Of a stretch of 64,000 nt of DNA, positions 39,390 to 48,881 are shown in pieces. The DNA lies in contig NZ_CP009553.3 of the NCBI RefSeq assembly GCF_000767615.3, positions 992,001 to 1,056,000 on the forward strand. Reading direction: 5' to 3'. The DNA is from Pandoraea pnomenusa (GTDB lineage Bacteria > Pseudomonadota > Gammaproteobacteria > Burkholderiales > Burkholderiaceae). Numbering within the stretch: position 1 is the first letter of the stretch; the number at the start of each line of letters is the position of its first letter. The notes beneath the pieces are model-generated. The model made no database searches and was not told the DNA's origin. It worked only from the letters and a program-made list of their open reading frames with translations. The translations under genes and the position numbers were made by a program.

Positions 39390-40562
39390 TCAGAAATCGA
39401 CGCGTACCCCCAGCATGCCGACGAACTGCGAACTCGTGGCCGACGGCGTGCTGTTCTGCGAATCGCCAACCACCGGGCCGGCGTTGATGATGCTCGTGGC
39501 GTTTGCCGCGAGCGACTTGCCGTTCGCGTGTTGCCACGCCTCGAGCGCGTACAGCGACGTGCGCTTCGAGAGCGAATAGACCTGTGCGAGCGAGATCTGG
39601 TGATAGGTCGCCGAATCGGTGATGCCATTCGCCTTGGACGCGGCCGTGTAGCTGTACGCCGCCGCCAGGCGCCACTGCGGCGACGCCGTCCACGACGCAT
39701 GCACGCCCGCCGTGTTGAAGATCGCCGTGTCGTGGAAGAGCGACGCCGCGCCCGGCTTGTACTGCACGTTGCTGTAGGTGGCGCCCAGCGTCACGCTGCC
39801 GATCGTATAGATGCCGGCCACCGCGATGTGCTGCAACGAGTCGGCGGTGACGTAGCCCTGATTGACGGCCGACGTGCCCGGCACGCCTGTCGACGCGCTG
39901 TTCCACGTGGTGCCGCCACCGATGTTGTTCAGGCGCAGGTACCCGGCCGCCAGCGACAGGGGGCCGCCGTCGTAACGCAGCGCGCCGGAGAATGTGTTGC
40001 CCTTGCTCATGGCGCCGGCCTGTCCGCCGAAGCCGTATTGCACGCTCGCGGTCACCCCCCAGAGCAGCGGCGAGGTGTACGTGACGGAGTTGTTGATGCG
40101 AATCGTCGTGTCCAGGCCGTCGATATCGCCCGGGTGGGCACCGGTCGCGCCCGTCACGTAAGACGTCGGGCCAATGGTGCCGACCATCAGGTAGTACGGC
40201 GAGTACTGACGGCCGATCGTCACCGTGCCGACCCGGTCGTTCTTCAGGCCGACGAACGCCTGGCGGTTGAACATCACGCCCGACGAACTCATTGTGCCGT
40301 TATTGACGTCGAACCCGTTTTCCAGCTGGAACAGCGCCTTGGTGCCCCCGCCGAGATCTTCCGTGCCACGCAAGCCCCAGCGGCTGCCCGCGAGGTTGCC
40401 GTTGCGCAGATACGTGTTGGAACTGCCGTTCTGGTTGCTGCTGTACGTCAATGCGTCGTCGACGATCCCGTAGAGCGTCACGTTCGACTGCGCGAATGCC
40501 GGCATGGCGCCGACAGCGAGACCGGCCCATACCAGCCCGGCAAACCGTTTCGAATGTCTCAC
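39390..40562 (-). CDS. Outer-membrane porin (OmpC/Omp32 family)
   Basis: The protein has 390 residues, a signal peptide (RFAGLVWAGLAVGAMPAFAQ, cleaved before SNVTLYG) and the classic betaproteobacterial trimeric porin start SNVTLYGIVDDALTYSSNQ. It also has SRWGLRGTEDLGGGTKALFQLENGF and a terminal phenylalanine (GMLGVRVDF) that signals BAM-mediated insertion. It lies 64 bp after the dehydratase gene on the same strand with no visible promoter between them, so it is probably cotranscribed and may admit the sugar acid. Confidence 0.92.
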   Translation of the reverse strand: MRHSKRFAGLVWAGLAVGAMPAFAQSNVTLYGIVDDALTYSSNQNGSSNTYLRNGNLAGSRWGLRGTEDLGGGTKALFQLENGFDVNNGTMSSSGVMFNRQAFVGLKNDRVGTVTIGRQYSPYYLMVGTIGPTSYVTGATGAHPGDIDGLDTTIRINNSVTYTSPLLWGVTASVQYGFGGQAGAMSKGNTFSGALRYDGGPLSLAAGYLRLNNIGGGTTWNSASTGVPGTSAVNQGYVTADSLQHIAVAGIYTIGSVTLGATYSNVQYKPGAASLFHDTAIFNTAGVHASWTASPQWRLAAAYSYTAASKANGITDSATYHQISLAQVYSLSKRTSLYALEAWQHANGKSLAANATSIINAGPVVGDSQNSTPSATSSQFVGMLGVRVDF

Positions 40563-40626
40563 GACTTCTCCTCTTCTGATGTGTTTTCGTTGACTTCCTG
40601 TGAATCGCTGATGCGTGCTACCGGTA

Positions 40627-41901
40627 CTAAAAACGGGGTGCCTTGCCGCTCCAGTCGGGGCGGTACTTGCGCATCTGGACCGCGTCGTTGCGCGTGCGCA
40701 AGCCGCAGCGCAGGTACTGCTCGTGCAGCCTGGCCAACTGGTCCGGGTCGATTTCGAGGCCGAGCCCGGGCGCCCGCGTGAGGGCGACCGCGCCGTTGCG
40801 AATGGCGATCTTTCCGCCGCGCACGACCTCCTCGTCGGGGGCCTGCCATGGGTAGTGGGTGTCGCAGGCGTAGGACAGGCGCGGCACGCTCGCGGCCAGG
40901 TGGGTCATGGCCATCAGGCTGATGCCGAGATGCGAGTTGGAGTGCATCGACAGGCCGAGGTCGAACGTCTCGCACATCCGCGCCAGCGTCTGCGTGTCGC
41001 GCAGACCGCCCCAGTAGTGGTGGTCGGAGAGAATGATCTGCGCGCCGTTCAGGCGGACGTTCTCGCGGAACTGGCGCAGATCGGTCACGACCATGTTCGT
41101 GGCGAGCGGCATGCCGGTCTCGCGATGCAGCTGCGCCATGCCCTCGAGTGTCGGGGTCGGGTCTTCGTAATACTCGAGGTCGCCCGCGAGTTCACGCCCC
41201 ATCGCAATCGCGGTGGCGAGCGACCAGTTGCCGTTCGGGTCGATGCGCAACGGCTTGTCGGGGAAGGCGCGCTTGAGCGCCTTGAGGCATTTCACTTCCT
41301 CGGCGGGTTCGAGTACGCCGGCCTTGAGCTTGATGCTGCCGAAACCGTAGGTGTCGATCATCGTGCGCGCCTGCGCGACGAGTTGTTCGGCGTTCAGCGT
41401 CTCGCCCCACGGATCGGACGCATAAGGCGCGTCGATGTGCTGCGCGTACTTGAAGAACAGATAGGCGCTGTATTGCACCTCGTCGCGCACGGCGCCACCG
41501 AGCAGTTCGACCAGCGGAACACCAAGGTGACGTGCCTGCAAATCGAGAAAGGGGACCTCGAAGGCGGAGTAAAGCTTCTCGGCGTCCTTGCGCGGATCGG
41601 TGCCAGGCGCGAGTTCGTACTCCACGCGCTCGCCGCGCACACCCTGGCGAACCACTGCCGCGACCCGCTCGCGCAGGCCGTTGGTGTTGAACGGGTCCAT
41701 GCCGATCAGGCTCTCGCGAGCGTTCTCGAGCAGCGCCAGCATCGGCGCGTCGCCATAGGTTTCGCCCAATCCGACATGCCCGTTGTCGGTCTCGATTTCG
41801 ATGATGGAGCGAAGCGCGTACGGCTCGTGAATGCCCGCCGCGTTGAGCAGCGGCGGATCGCGAAAAGCGATCGGGGTGATCGTGATGCGTTGGATTTTCA
41901 C
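40627..41901 (-). CDS. Glucarate dehydratase-related enolase-superfamily enzyme
   Basis: This 424-residue protein belongs to the mandelate-racemase/glucarate-dehydratase part of the enolase superfamily. It has the catalytic Lys motif FGSIKLKAGVLEP, metal ligands in RIDPNGNW and YYEDPTPTLEG, and the second-side His region in ILSDHHYWGGL and SMHSNSHLGIS. Glucarate and galactarate dehydratases form 5-dehydro-4-deoxyglucarate, the exact substrate of the KdgD-type enzyme encoded at 50468. Glucarate specificity over a related aldarate is inference. It is divergent from the ABC transporter genes, and a GntR-type dyad lies on each side of the shared promoter region. Confidence 0.88.
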   Translation of the reverse strand: MKIQRITITPIAFRDPPLLNAAGIHEPYALRSIIEIETDNGHVGLGETYGDAPMLALLENARESLIGMDPFNTNGLRERVAAVVRQGVRGERVEYELAPGTDPRKDAEKLYSAFEVPFLDLQARHLGVPLVELLGGAVRDEVQYSAYLFFKYAQHIDAPYASDPWGETLNAEQLVAQARTMIDTYGFGSIKLKAGVLEPAEEVKCLKALKRAFPDKPLRIDPNGNWSLATAIAMGRELAGDLEYYEDPTPTLEGMAQLHRETGMPLATNMVVTDLRQFRENVRLNGAQIILSDHHYWGGLRDTQTLARMCETFDLGLSMHSNSHLGISLMAMTHLAASVPRLSYACDTHYPWQAPDEEVVRGGKIAIRNGAVALTRAPGLGLEIDPDQLARLHEQYLRCGLRTRNDAVQMRKYRPDWSGKAPRF

Positions 41902-41977
41902 TGCGGCGTGTCCTCGGACCCCACCGGCCGCGGAGCCATGGTGAGGTGTCGTCTTAGGGTTGCGACGTAGCTTTTAC

Positions 41978-41990
41978 GTCATCGTATGAC
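41978..41990. promoter_or_regulatory. Candidate GntR operator, dehydratase side
   Basis: GTCATCGTATGAC is a dyad with perfect 5-bp arms around CGT. It lies 77 bp upstream of the dehydratase start and matches the dyads at 42166 and 51460. Confidence 0.6.
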
Positions 41991-42165
41991 TGGCCGTAAT
42001 TTAGTGAGCGGCCGATCATTCCTCTATCAGTAATATCCCTGATCGAGGGCATGAAACTTCGTTGAGATCGCTGATAAACGCCTGAATTATCGGGGTTGTC
42101 TCGCCCTGTTAGGGAAATCTCTGAGGCGATTCGGCATGTCTTCCGATTGCAAATTCGCGACCTCA

Positions 42166-42178
42166 GTCATATGATGAC
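42166..42178. promoter_or_regulatory. Candidate GntR operator, transporter side
   Basis: GTCATATGATGAC has the same perfect GTCAT/ATGAC arms around ATG, 33 bp upstream of the ABC binding-protein start, where it could block the promoter. Confidence 0.6.
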
Positions 42179-42210
42179 TTACGAGAAATTCAACGCAAAG
42201 AGGAGACAGC

Positions 42211-43386
42211 ATGGCCTTCAGTCGCAGGGGATTCTGGCAACGCACGCTTGGCGCACTGGCATGTGCCGCCGCATTGGGGAGCATGGCGGGTACCGCGACC
42301 GCCGCGCCGGTCGCGCTGAACATCGTGGATGTGGCGGGCAACCTCGCGCTCACGCAAAAGGGCTTCGAGGCGTTCCGCGACAAGTATCCGGATCTCGTTT
42401 CCAGGATGACGTTTACCAATGCGCCCGCGCCGCAGTTGCCGGGCAAGATCAAGGCCATGCAGGCGGCCGGTCGCGCCGATATCGACATCGTGCTCACGGG
42501 CACCGATGCGCTGGCCGCGGGGATACAGCAGAACCTCTGGCAGCGCCTGCTGCCCGACTACAGCGCGAAGCTGCCGGGCGTGCTCGACAAGTACCCGCCC
42601 AATGTGCGCGCGATGCAGGATCTCTCGAAGGGGTACGGACTGACGGTGACTTTCATGCCCGCCGGTCCGCTCGTGGAGTACAACCCGGCGAAGGTGACGC
42701 AGCCGCCGAAGACGCCCGCCGAACTGCTGGCCTGGTGCAAGGCGAACCCGGGCAAGCTGATATACGCGCGCCCGGCCAATTCGGGCCCGGGGCGCACGTT
42801 CCTGATGGGGCTGCCGTATCTGCTCGGTGACAAGGACCCGCACGATCCGATCAAGGGCTGGGACAAGACCTGGGCGTTCCTGAAGGAGCTCGATTCGTGC
42901 ATTCCGTACTATCCGGGCGGCACCTCGGCGGTGATGAAGGAACTGGGCGAGGGCAGCCGCGACATGACGCTGACCGTCACGGGCTGGGACATCAATCCGC
43001 GCGCGCTGGGTATCGTGCCGGCGAGCTTCCGGGTGCAGGCATTCGACAAGCTCACGTGGGTCAACGACGCGCACTACATGGTGGTTCCGAAGGGCGTGTC
43101 GAAAGAGAAGATGGAGGTCATTCTCAAGCTCATCAACTTCATGCTCGAACCGGCCCAGCAGGCGCTGACGTATGACGATGGCTACTTCTATCCGGGTCCT
43201 GCGGTGAAGGACGTGCCGCTCTCGGCCGCCCCGGCGAAGAGCCAGGAAGTGATCGCGAAGTACGGCCGTCCGGAGTACGCGAAGCTCATTGCCGACTACC
43301 CGCACGCCGTGCCGCTCGACGCGACGGCGATGGTCGCGGCGTTCCAGAAGTGGGATGCCGAGATCGGTGCACTGAAATCGAAGTGA
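42211..43386 (+). CDS. ABC transporter periplasmic binding protein (COG4134/YnjB-like)
   Basis: A 391-residue class-II binding protein. The N-terminus carries a twin-arginine-like motif (SRRGFWQ) and a hydrophobic stretch ending at ATAAPVALN, so export may use Tat or Sec. Mature-domain blocks LTGTDALAAGIQQNLWQRLLP, ARPANSGPGRTFLMGLPYLL and GTSAVMKELGEGSRDMTLTV fit the YnjB-like family, whose substrate is not known. It is first in a four-gene operon. Proximity to the dehydratase suggests the cargo is the aldarate or a related polyol acid. Confidence 0.83.
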   Translation: MAFSRRGFWQRTLGALACAAALGSMAGTATAAPVALNIVDVAGNLALTQKGFEAFRDKYPDLVSRMTFTNAPAPQLPGKIKAMQAAGRADIDIVLTGTDALAAGIQQNLWQRLLPDYSAKLPGVLDKYPPNVRAMQDLSKGYGLTVTFMPAGPLVEYNPAKVTQPPKTPAELLAWCKANPGKLIYARPANSGPGRTFLMGLPYLLGDKDPHDPIKGWDKTWAFLKELDSCIPYYPGGTSAVMKELGEGSRDMTLTVTGWDINPRALGIVPASFRVQAFDKLTWVNDAHYMVVPKGVSKEKMEVILKLINFMLEPAQQALTYDDGYFYPGPAVKDVPLSAAPAKSQEVIAKYGRPEYAKLIADYPHAVPLDATAMVAAFQKWDAEIGALKSK

Positions 43387-43407
43387 TCGGAGCGATCGGA
43401 GTCGTCA

Positions 43408-44490
43408 ATGAAGCACAACTTTCAACATCTGCGTCTCGATAGCGTCGCGCGCAGTTTCACCAACGCCGAGGGGCAGTCCGTGGCTGCCCTGAACGGCCTG
43501 GACCTGACCATCGAGCGCGGCGAGTTCATCGCCTTGCTCGGGCCGTCGGGCTGCGGCAAGTCGACCGCGCTCAACTGCATTGCCGGATTGACGCCGCTCA
43601 CGGGCGGCGCGATCTGGCTCGACGACGAGCGTATCGACGTGCTGCCCAGCGAGAAGCGCGGCTTCGGCATGGTCTTTCAGAACTACGCGCTGTTTCCGCA
43701 CATGAGCGTGCTCGATAACGTCGGCTTCGGCCTGCGCATGCGCGGCGTGCCGCGCGCCGAGATCGAAGCGCGCTCGCGCGAAGCCTTGCAGCTCGTGCAG
43801 CTCGTCGGCCATGAGCGCAAGTTGCCCGGCCAGCTCTCGGGCGGACAGCAGCAGCGCGTGGCGATCGCCCGCGCCATCGTGATCGAGCCGCCGGTGGTGT
43901 TGATGGACGAGCCGCTCTCGAACCTTGACGCCAAGCTGCGCATCGAGATGCGTGCCGAGATCCGCCGCATTCACGGCAAGCTGGACCGGGCCACGATCTA
44001 CGTCACGCACGATCAGGACGAAGCGCTGTCGATGGCCGATCGTATCGTGGTGATGAAGGAAGGCGTGGTCCAGCAGATCGGCGCGCCGCGCGATGTGTAC
44101 GCGCGCCCGCGCAATCTGCATGTGGCGCGCTTCATGGGCTATCGCAACGTGCTCGACGTGTCGATCACCTCGGCACAGGGCGATCACGCGCGCGTGTCGT
44201 GCGGCGACGCGTCGTTCGACGGCGTGCTCATGGAACCGCCGGGCACCGGAGGCAAGGTCAGCGTGGCGATCCGTCCGGACGACTTCGAGCGCGCTCCGGC
44301 GGCCAACGACAACGCCTTCGAGGCGGTGGTCGAGACGGTCGAGTACGGCGGTCGCGATTCGCTGTTGCGCGTGGCGTCGCCGTTCGGCCAGCTCTATGCA
44401 CGCCTGCCCGGCGACTACGCGGTCGGTGAGCGCGTACCGCTGTGCGTGCCGGCCGAACGCACGCTCGTCTACGCAGGGGAACGCGCATGA
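43408..44490 (+). CDS. ABC transporter ATP-binding protein
   Basis: A 360-residue ATPase of the MalK/PotA type. Walker A is [14 protein letters not shown], the signature [15 protein letters not shown], Walker [16 protein letters not shown] and the switch His is in [17 protein letters not shown]-terminal TOBE regulatory domain ([15 protein letters not shown]) follows. It begins 22 bp after the binding protein and its stop overlaps the first permease by 4 bp. Confidence 0.93.
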   Translation: MKHNFQHLRLDSVARSFTNAEGQSVAALNGLDLTIERGEFIALLGPSGCGKSTALNCIAGLTPLTGGAIWLDDERIDVLPSEKRGFGMVFQNYALFPHMSVLDNVGFGLRMRGVPRAEIEARSREALQLVQLVGHERKLPGQLSGGQQQRVAIARAIVIEPPVVLMDEPLSNLDAKLRIEMRAEIRRIHGKLDRATIYVTHDQDEALSMADRIVVMKEGVVQQIGAPRDVYARPRNLHVARFMGYRNVLDVSITSAQGDHARVSCGDASFDGVLMEPPGTGGKVSVAIRPDDFERAPAANDNAFEAVVETVEYGGRDSLLRVASPFGQLYARLPGDYAVGERVPLCVPAERTLVYAGERA

Positions 44491-45380
44491 GTACCGTGGC
44501 ACCCTCTGCCGGCGTCTCGATGACGCCGGCCCCACGCTTCGACGGCCGTGGCTGGCTGGTCGCGCCCGCGCTCGTATGCCTGGTGGCGATGTTCGTGTAC
44601 CCGTTCGCCTACGGCCTGTTCCTGTCGTTCCAGCCGATGGACGGCGGTGGCGTGTTTGCGAACTATCTGAAGTTCTTCAGCGAACCGACGCTGTGGCCGA
44701 CGGTGCTCATCACGCTCAAGCTCGCGGTGCCCGCGACGCTGATCAACGTGGGGGCGTCGGTGCCGGCGGCCTTCGCGCTTCGCAAGAGCACGCGGGCGTC
44801 GAAGTTCGTGACGATGTTGCTGGTGGTGCCGGTCACGCTCGGCACCGTGCTCATCGCCGACGGCATGCTGACTTACTACGGGCCCAATGGCTGGTTCCCG
44901 CAGGCGTTGCACGCCCTGGGCTTGTATCACGACGAGGTTCGTCTCACGCACAACTACTGGGGCGTGCTGATCTCGCTGGTGATTTCGGGATTTCCGTTTG
45001 CATTCCTGCTGATCCTGTCGTACGTGACGGGCATCGACCCCACGCTTGCGCGCGCGGCCGGCACGCTCGGCGCCGGACCCTGGCAGCAGTTCCGCCTGAT
45101 CTATCTGCCGTTGCTCGTGCCGGGGCTGACGATGGCGGCATGCCTGTCGTTCGTGCAGGCGTTTTCGGTGTTCCCGTCGGCCGTGCTGCTCGGGGTGCCC
45201 GCAGGCGCCACGCGCGTGGTGTCGATCGCAGCCTACGAGGCGGCGTTCGAAAGTTATGACTATTCGCTCGCGTCGTGCGTGGCAATCGTGATGGGCTTCG
45301 TGCAGTTGCTGATCGTGGCAGGCATGCTCGGCGCGCGCCGGGCGTTCTACAGCGGTCCGACCACGGGAGGCAAGGGATGA
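44487..45380 (+). CDS. ABC transporter permease 1
   Basis: A 297-residue permease with about six membrane spans and the EAA-type cytoplasmic loop TLARAAGTLGAGPWQQFRLIYLPLLVPGL (quoted in one motif block). It starts with a Pro/Val-rich tail before the first span (PALVCLVAMFVYPFAYGLF). It pairs with permease 2 to form the channel. Start codon overlaps the ATPase stop (ATGA), and its own stop overlaps permease 2 likewise. Confidence 0.92.
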   Translation: MSTVAPSAGVSMTPAPRFDGRGWLVAPALVCLVAMFVYPFAYGLFLSFQPMDGGGVFANYLKFFSEPTLWPTVLITLKLAVPATLINVGASVPAAFALRKSTRASKFVTMLLVVPVTLGTVLIADGMLTYYGPNGWFPQALHALGLYHDEVRLTHNYWGVLISLVISGFPFAFLLILSYVTGIDPTLARAAGTLGAGPWQQFRLIYLPLLVPGLTMAACLSFVQAFSVFPSAVLLGVPAGATRVVSIAAYEAAFESYDYSLASCVAIVMGFVQLLIVAGMLGARRAFYSGPTTGGKG

Positions 45381-46333
45381 ACGCGACGAAAAAGCCTTTG
45401 GCCGGTACGCTGGCCGCGCAGAATGGAGACTTCATGACGACCCCTTCTTCCGTGAGCCCGGCCGCCGCGGTGCCCGCGTCGCGGCATAAGATGCGCCGCG
45501 AAGGGCCGGGATCGCGTCTGTGGCGCATGCTGGTGTGGGGCGCGATGATCTTCTTCCTGGTCAACGTGGGGCTGATGATCGCGACCGTGACGATGAACTC
45601 GCTCGCCACCCGTTGGTTCGGCACGCCGCTGCCCGAGGGTTTCACGCTGCATTGGTACGCGCAGGCGTGGCGGGACTTCCAGTTGGCGGACGTGCTGTGG
45701 GTGACCGTCGAGGTCGTGGGTGCCGTGGTGCTGTTGTCGATCGCACTGGGCGTGCCTGCGGCGTACGCGCTCGCGCGTGCGCAGTTCCCCGGCAAGAAGC
45801 TCGCGATGCTGGTCTTCCTGTTGCCGCTGATGGTCCCGCCGGTCACGTACGGCATCCCGATGGCAACGGTGCTCTACAAGGTCGGACTGGGTGGCACGCT
45901 GACCGGTGTGATCCTGGCGAACCTCGTGCCATCGCTGCCGTTCGTGATTCTCGTGATGACGCCGTTCATCGAGCAGATCGACCCGAATCTCGAAGCGGCG
46001 GCGCGCATCTTCGGCGCCAACACTTTCAAGTATTTCCGTCACGTGTTGTTGCCGTTGCTGGTGCCCGGCATTCTCGCGGCCGGACTGCTGGTGCTGGTGC
46101 GCACGATCGGCATGTTCGAACTAACGTTCTTTACCGCGGGGCCGGACACGCAGACGCTCGTGGTCGCGCTGTACTACGCGGTGTTCTCGACCGGGGTGCG
46201 TGCGCCACAGTCCATTGACGCAATGGCGATGATCTACATGGCCATCACGCTGCTGTGGGTGCTGATAGCGTTGCAGTTCGTAAGCCCGACGCAGCTCGTC
46301 AGCCGGGTCAAGGAGGCGCCCAAGGGCGAGTGA
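45377..46333 (+). CDS. ABC transporter permease 2
   Basis: A 318-residue permease with an N-terminal polar tail of about 50 residues and then six predicted spans. The EAA loop is visible as NLEAAARIFGANTFKYFRHVLLPLLVPGIL (one block). It completes the binding-protein/ATPase/two-permease set. The ATG at 45377 overlaps the previous stop; ATG 45434 (MTTPSSVSP) is a possible alternative. Confidence 0.9.
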   Translation: MNATKKPLAGTLAAQNGDFMTTPSSVSPAAAVPASRHKMRREGPGSRLWRMLVWGAMIFFLVNVGLMIATVTMNSLATRWFGTPLPEGFTLHWYAQAWRDFQLADVLWVTVEVVGAVVLLSIALGVPAAYALARAQFPGKKLAMLVFLLPLMVPPVTYGIPMATVLYKVGLGGTLTGVILANLVPSLPFVILVMTPFIEQIDPNLEAAARIFGANTFKYFRHVLLPLLVPGILAAGLLVLVRTIGMFELTFFTAGPDTQTLVVALYYAVFSTGVRAPQSIDAMAMIYMAITLLWVLIALQFVSPTQLVSRVKEAPKGE

Positions 46334-46501
46334 TCGCAGCAAGGCCGGGCTTGTCCGGGCAGTGGTGCCCGGACAACGGCATTGCGTTCGGTCGGTATGT
46401 TGCGTCGCAGCAGAAAAATATCGACCGACGCGGGGAATAACACGTGCGCGGCAGGCGTTCTGAGAGTGTCGTCATCGACATTCATCCAAGGAGCCAATGC
46501 C

Positions 46502-46894
46502 ATGAACCAACGTCAATCGATGTCCGCCGTCCTGTCCGCGCTTGTGGCCGCCGCCGGCCTTCTCGGGGCCGTCGCGGCCCACGCCGAGGCCCCGCTCAAG
46601 GCAATGAGCGGCATGCTGGTCGACGGCAAGAACCACACTGTCTACACCTTCGACAAGGATGTGGCAGGCAGTGGCAAGAGCGCCTGCAACGGCCCGTGCG
46701 CCGAGGCCTGGCCGCCGGTGATGGCACCCGCCGGCGCGAAGGCCGAGGGCGACTACACCATCGTCACGCGCGACGACGGCACGAAGCAGTGGGCCTATAA
46801 GGGCAAGCCCGTTTACTTGTTCAGCAAGGACACCGCGCCCGGCGAGATGAAGGGGGACGGCTTCAAGGACGTGTGGCACGTCGTCAAGCCCTGA
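46502..46894 (+). CDS. COG4315-type secreted repeat protein
   Basis: The 130-residue protein has a signal peptide (LSALVAAAGLLGAVAAHAEA) and two copies of the COG4315 (lipoprotein_15) repeat: LVDGKNHTVYTFDKDVAGSGKSACNGPCAEAWPPV and DGTKQWAYKGKPVYLFSKDTAPGEMKGDG. There is no lipobox cysteine at the cleavage site, so it is likely periplasmic. Function is unknown. AAGGAG is 8 nt upstream of the ATG. It lies 200 bp before an ECF sigma factor/anti-sigma pair, and may be part of the regulon they serve. Confidence 0.85.
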   Translation: MNQRQSMSAVLSALVAAAGLLGAVAAHAEAPLKAMSGMLVDGKNHTVYTFDKDVAGSGKSACNGPCAEAWPPVMAPAGAKAEGDYTIVTRDDGTKQWAYKGKPVYLFSKDTAPGEMKGDGFKDVWHVVKP

Positions 46895-47092
46895 GGCGCC
46901 AGCGAGCGGGCGCATGGCGCCCGTGCGGCGTGGAGTGGGAACGTGAGGGCGGTGTGGGCGGCCATCGATGCCATGCGGCGCAGTGCAGCGCCGCGCCGGC
47001 TCGATATAATTTCGCGGCAGGCGTTGGCGATGCGCGCTGACGATGCTTCGCGCCGGCTTGCCGCCGCGCCTCCTCCGTCAGGACATGCGCCG

Positions 47093-47683
47093 ATGACCGC
47101 CCAGGATTTGCCGAGCCTGCTACCGGATTTGCTGCCACGCCTCTGGGCGTTCGCGTTGCGCATTTCGGGCGACCGCCACGACGCGGAAGATCTCGTGCAA
47201 CGCGCCTGCGTGCATGCCCTCGAGCGCACGCATCAATGGCAGCCGGGTACCTCGGCCCTGAGCTGGATGTATCGCATCGTGCACACCACGTGGATCAACG
47301 AGATCCGCGCACGCCGTGTGCGCTCGCGCGGCAGTCTCGCCTGGGAGGACGCCGACGTCGAGACCGTCCCCGATCTGCACGCCTCCACGCCCGAGGACCT
47401 CGCGAGCTATCGCCAGGTGTTCGGCGCTGTCGACAGGCTGCCTGAGGCGCAGCGGCTCGTGATGCTGCTCGTTGCCGTGGAAGGCATGTCTTACCACGAG
47501 GCGGCGCTGGTGCTCGACGTGCCCGTCGGCACCGTGATGAGCCGGCTCTCTCGCGCACGCCGCGCCATCGGCGAGCAATTCCGCCAATCCGGGGAACATG
47601 GCCGCCATGCCCCCGATGCCGGCGCTTCCGGCAGTTCCCGCAGTTCCGGCCCGACATTCGGTGCACGAGAGGAGGACGCGTGA
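47093..47683 (+). CDS. ECF-family RNA polymerase sigma factor
   Basis: A 196-residue ECF sigma factor. Region 2 is LPRLWAFALRISGDRHDAEDLVQRACVHAL with the WQPGTSALSWMYRIVHTTWINEIR continuation; region 4 is LPEAQRLVMLLVAVEGMSYHEAALVLDVPVGTVMSRLSRARR. A Gly/Ser/Arg-rich tail follows. ATG 47093 has AGGA about 9 nt upstream. Its stop overlaps the anti-sigma start as TGATG, a coupled arrangement. Confidence 0.9.
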   Translation: MTAQDLPSLLPDLLPRLWAFALRISGDRHDAEDLVQRACVHALERTHQWQPGTSALSWMYRIVHTTWINEIRARRVRSRGSLAWEDADVETVPDLHASTPEDLASYRQVFGAVDRLPEAQRLVMLLVAVEGMSYHEAALVLDVPVGTVMSRLSRARRAIGEQFRQSGEHGRHAPDAGASGSSRSSGPTFGAREEDA

Positions 47684-48675
47684 TGAACGAAGACGATATC
47701 CGCCTGCTCGCGTACGTCGACGAAGCGCTGTCCGCCGAAGCGCGAGCCGACGTGGAGGCGGCCATCGCGGCGTCTCCGGTGCTCGCTGACGTGGTGGCGT
47801 CGCTGCGCGCGTCGCGCCTGCCATATCGGGCGACGTTCGCGGCGCAAGTGATGCCGCCGGTGCCGGAACGGCTGAGCGCCGGGCTCGACGCGTTGTTGCG
47901 TGAGCATGCGCAGCGCCAGACGTCCGCGGCCCGGACGGAGGCGGCGAGCGAGCTGCCCGCGAGCGGAAAGCACGATGACACGCGGCGAACGCCCGCGGCC
48001 AACGAGCCTCGAGGGGGCCGGCGGGTACGCGCGTGGTGGTTGGGCGCTGCGTTTGCGGCCGGCGTGGCGGCCACCGTGGTCGCGTTGCCGATCGTCTCCG
48101 GCGTGCTGTCGCGACCTGGCGAAAATGCCGGTGCCGGTCCGATGACCACGGCCGCCGTTGACGCACCGCCGAAATCGCCGCAGGGCGTGACATGGGTGCG
48201 TGCGGCGGCCGACTATCAGCAGCTGTACGTGCGCGACACCGTTGCCGACTTGCCGGTGGAGGCGCGCGATGTCGAGCAGACGGTGCGAGACATCCGCCAG
48301 AGCGACAGCCTCGACATCCGCGTGCCCGACCTGACCGCGCAGGGGCTCTCGTTCAAGCGCGTGCAGCGCCTTCGCTGGCAGGATCGGGCGCTGGTGCAGA
48401 TGGTCTATCTGCCGCACGTCGGCGATCCGATCGCCTTGTGCGTGGTGCGTGACGGGCGTGCGGATCAGGGCGTGGCCGAGCAGACGATCGACGGCATGGG
48501 CGTGGTGACGTGGCGCAAGGGCAAGCTCGGTTACGCGCTCATCGGCGCGCCGGGCAGTTCGGTCGATCTGAAGGCGGTGGCAAAGGCGCTCGCCGAAGGG
48601 GCCGTGGCGCCGTTGTACGGTCTGGCGCTGCCGCCCGATGGCACCGACGGGACCCGGTCGCAGGCGTCCTCGTAA
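47683..48675 (+). CDS. Membrane-bound anti-sigma factor
   Basis: A 330-residue protein whose N-terminus (NEDDIRLLAYVDEALSAEARADVEAAI) looks like a zinc-free anti-sigma domain and which has one membrane span around residues 108-130 (WWLGAAFAAGVAATVVALPI). The periplasmic part (TWVRAAADYQQLYVRDTVADL, QGLSFKRVQRLRWQDRALVQMVYLP) is like the conserved C-terminal domain of RskA-unrelated transmembrane regulators. GGAGGA lies 6 nt before the ATG. It probably holds the adjacent sigma factor. Confidence 0.85.
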   Translation: MNEDDIRLLAYVDEALSAEARADVEAAIAASPVLADVVASLRASRLPYRATFAAQVMPPVPERLSAGLDALLREHAQRQTSAARTEAASELPASGKHDDTRRTPAANEPRGGRRVRAWWLGAAFAAGVAATVVALPIVSGVLSRPGENAGAGPMTTAAVDAPPKSPQGVTWVRAAADYQQLYVRDTVADLPVEARDVEQTVRDIRQSDSLDIRVPDLTAQGLSFKRVQRLRWQDRALVQMVYLPHVGDPIALCVVRDGRADQGVAEQTIDGMGVVTWRKGKLGYALIGAPGSSVDLKAVAKALAEGAVAPLYGLALPPDGTDGTRSQASS

Positions 48676-48805
48676 ACCGTATCTTTGATCGATGCCGATG
48701 CGCGAATTCAACGGGTGACGTCAAGGGGGAGCGTTCAGCCCGCGAGTGCGATACGCGTTGTCGGCGCACGGGACTCGCTGACGGCGTCGAACCGCGCCAC
48801 TTGAT

Positions 48806-48836
48806 GCAAAACGCCCTCGAATCGAGGGCGTTTTGC
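48806..48836. terminator. Bidirectional terminator between anti-sigma and dehydrogenase genes
   Basis: GCAAAACGCCCTCGA and TCGAGGGCGTTTTGC are exact 15-bp complements; A and T tracts on both sides serve the convergent genes. Confidence 0.9.
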
Positions 48837-48881
48837 GCTGCGGCCGGTGCTGCGACGCCGGCCCCTGTCGGGGCCGCGCGG

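Larger units (their letters stand above)
41902..42210. other. 309-bp divergent promoter region with two dyads
   Basis: This gap separates the dehydratase (-) from the ABC transporter (+). It contains two 13-bp GTCAT-N3-ATGAC dyads (listed separately) and an ATCAG/CTGAT inverted repeat near 42035. It is AT-richer than the flanks and holds no gene. Confidence 0.7.

Noticed and set aside
40615..41970. Long plus-strand open frame opposite the dehydratase gene
   Set aside because: The minus strand carries an enolase-superfamily protein with all key residues; the plus frame shows none.
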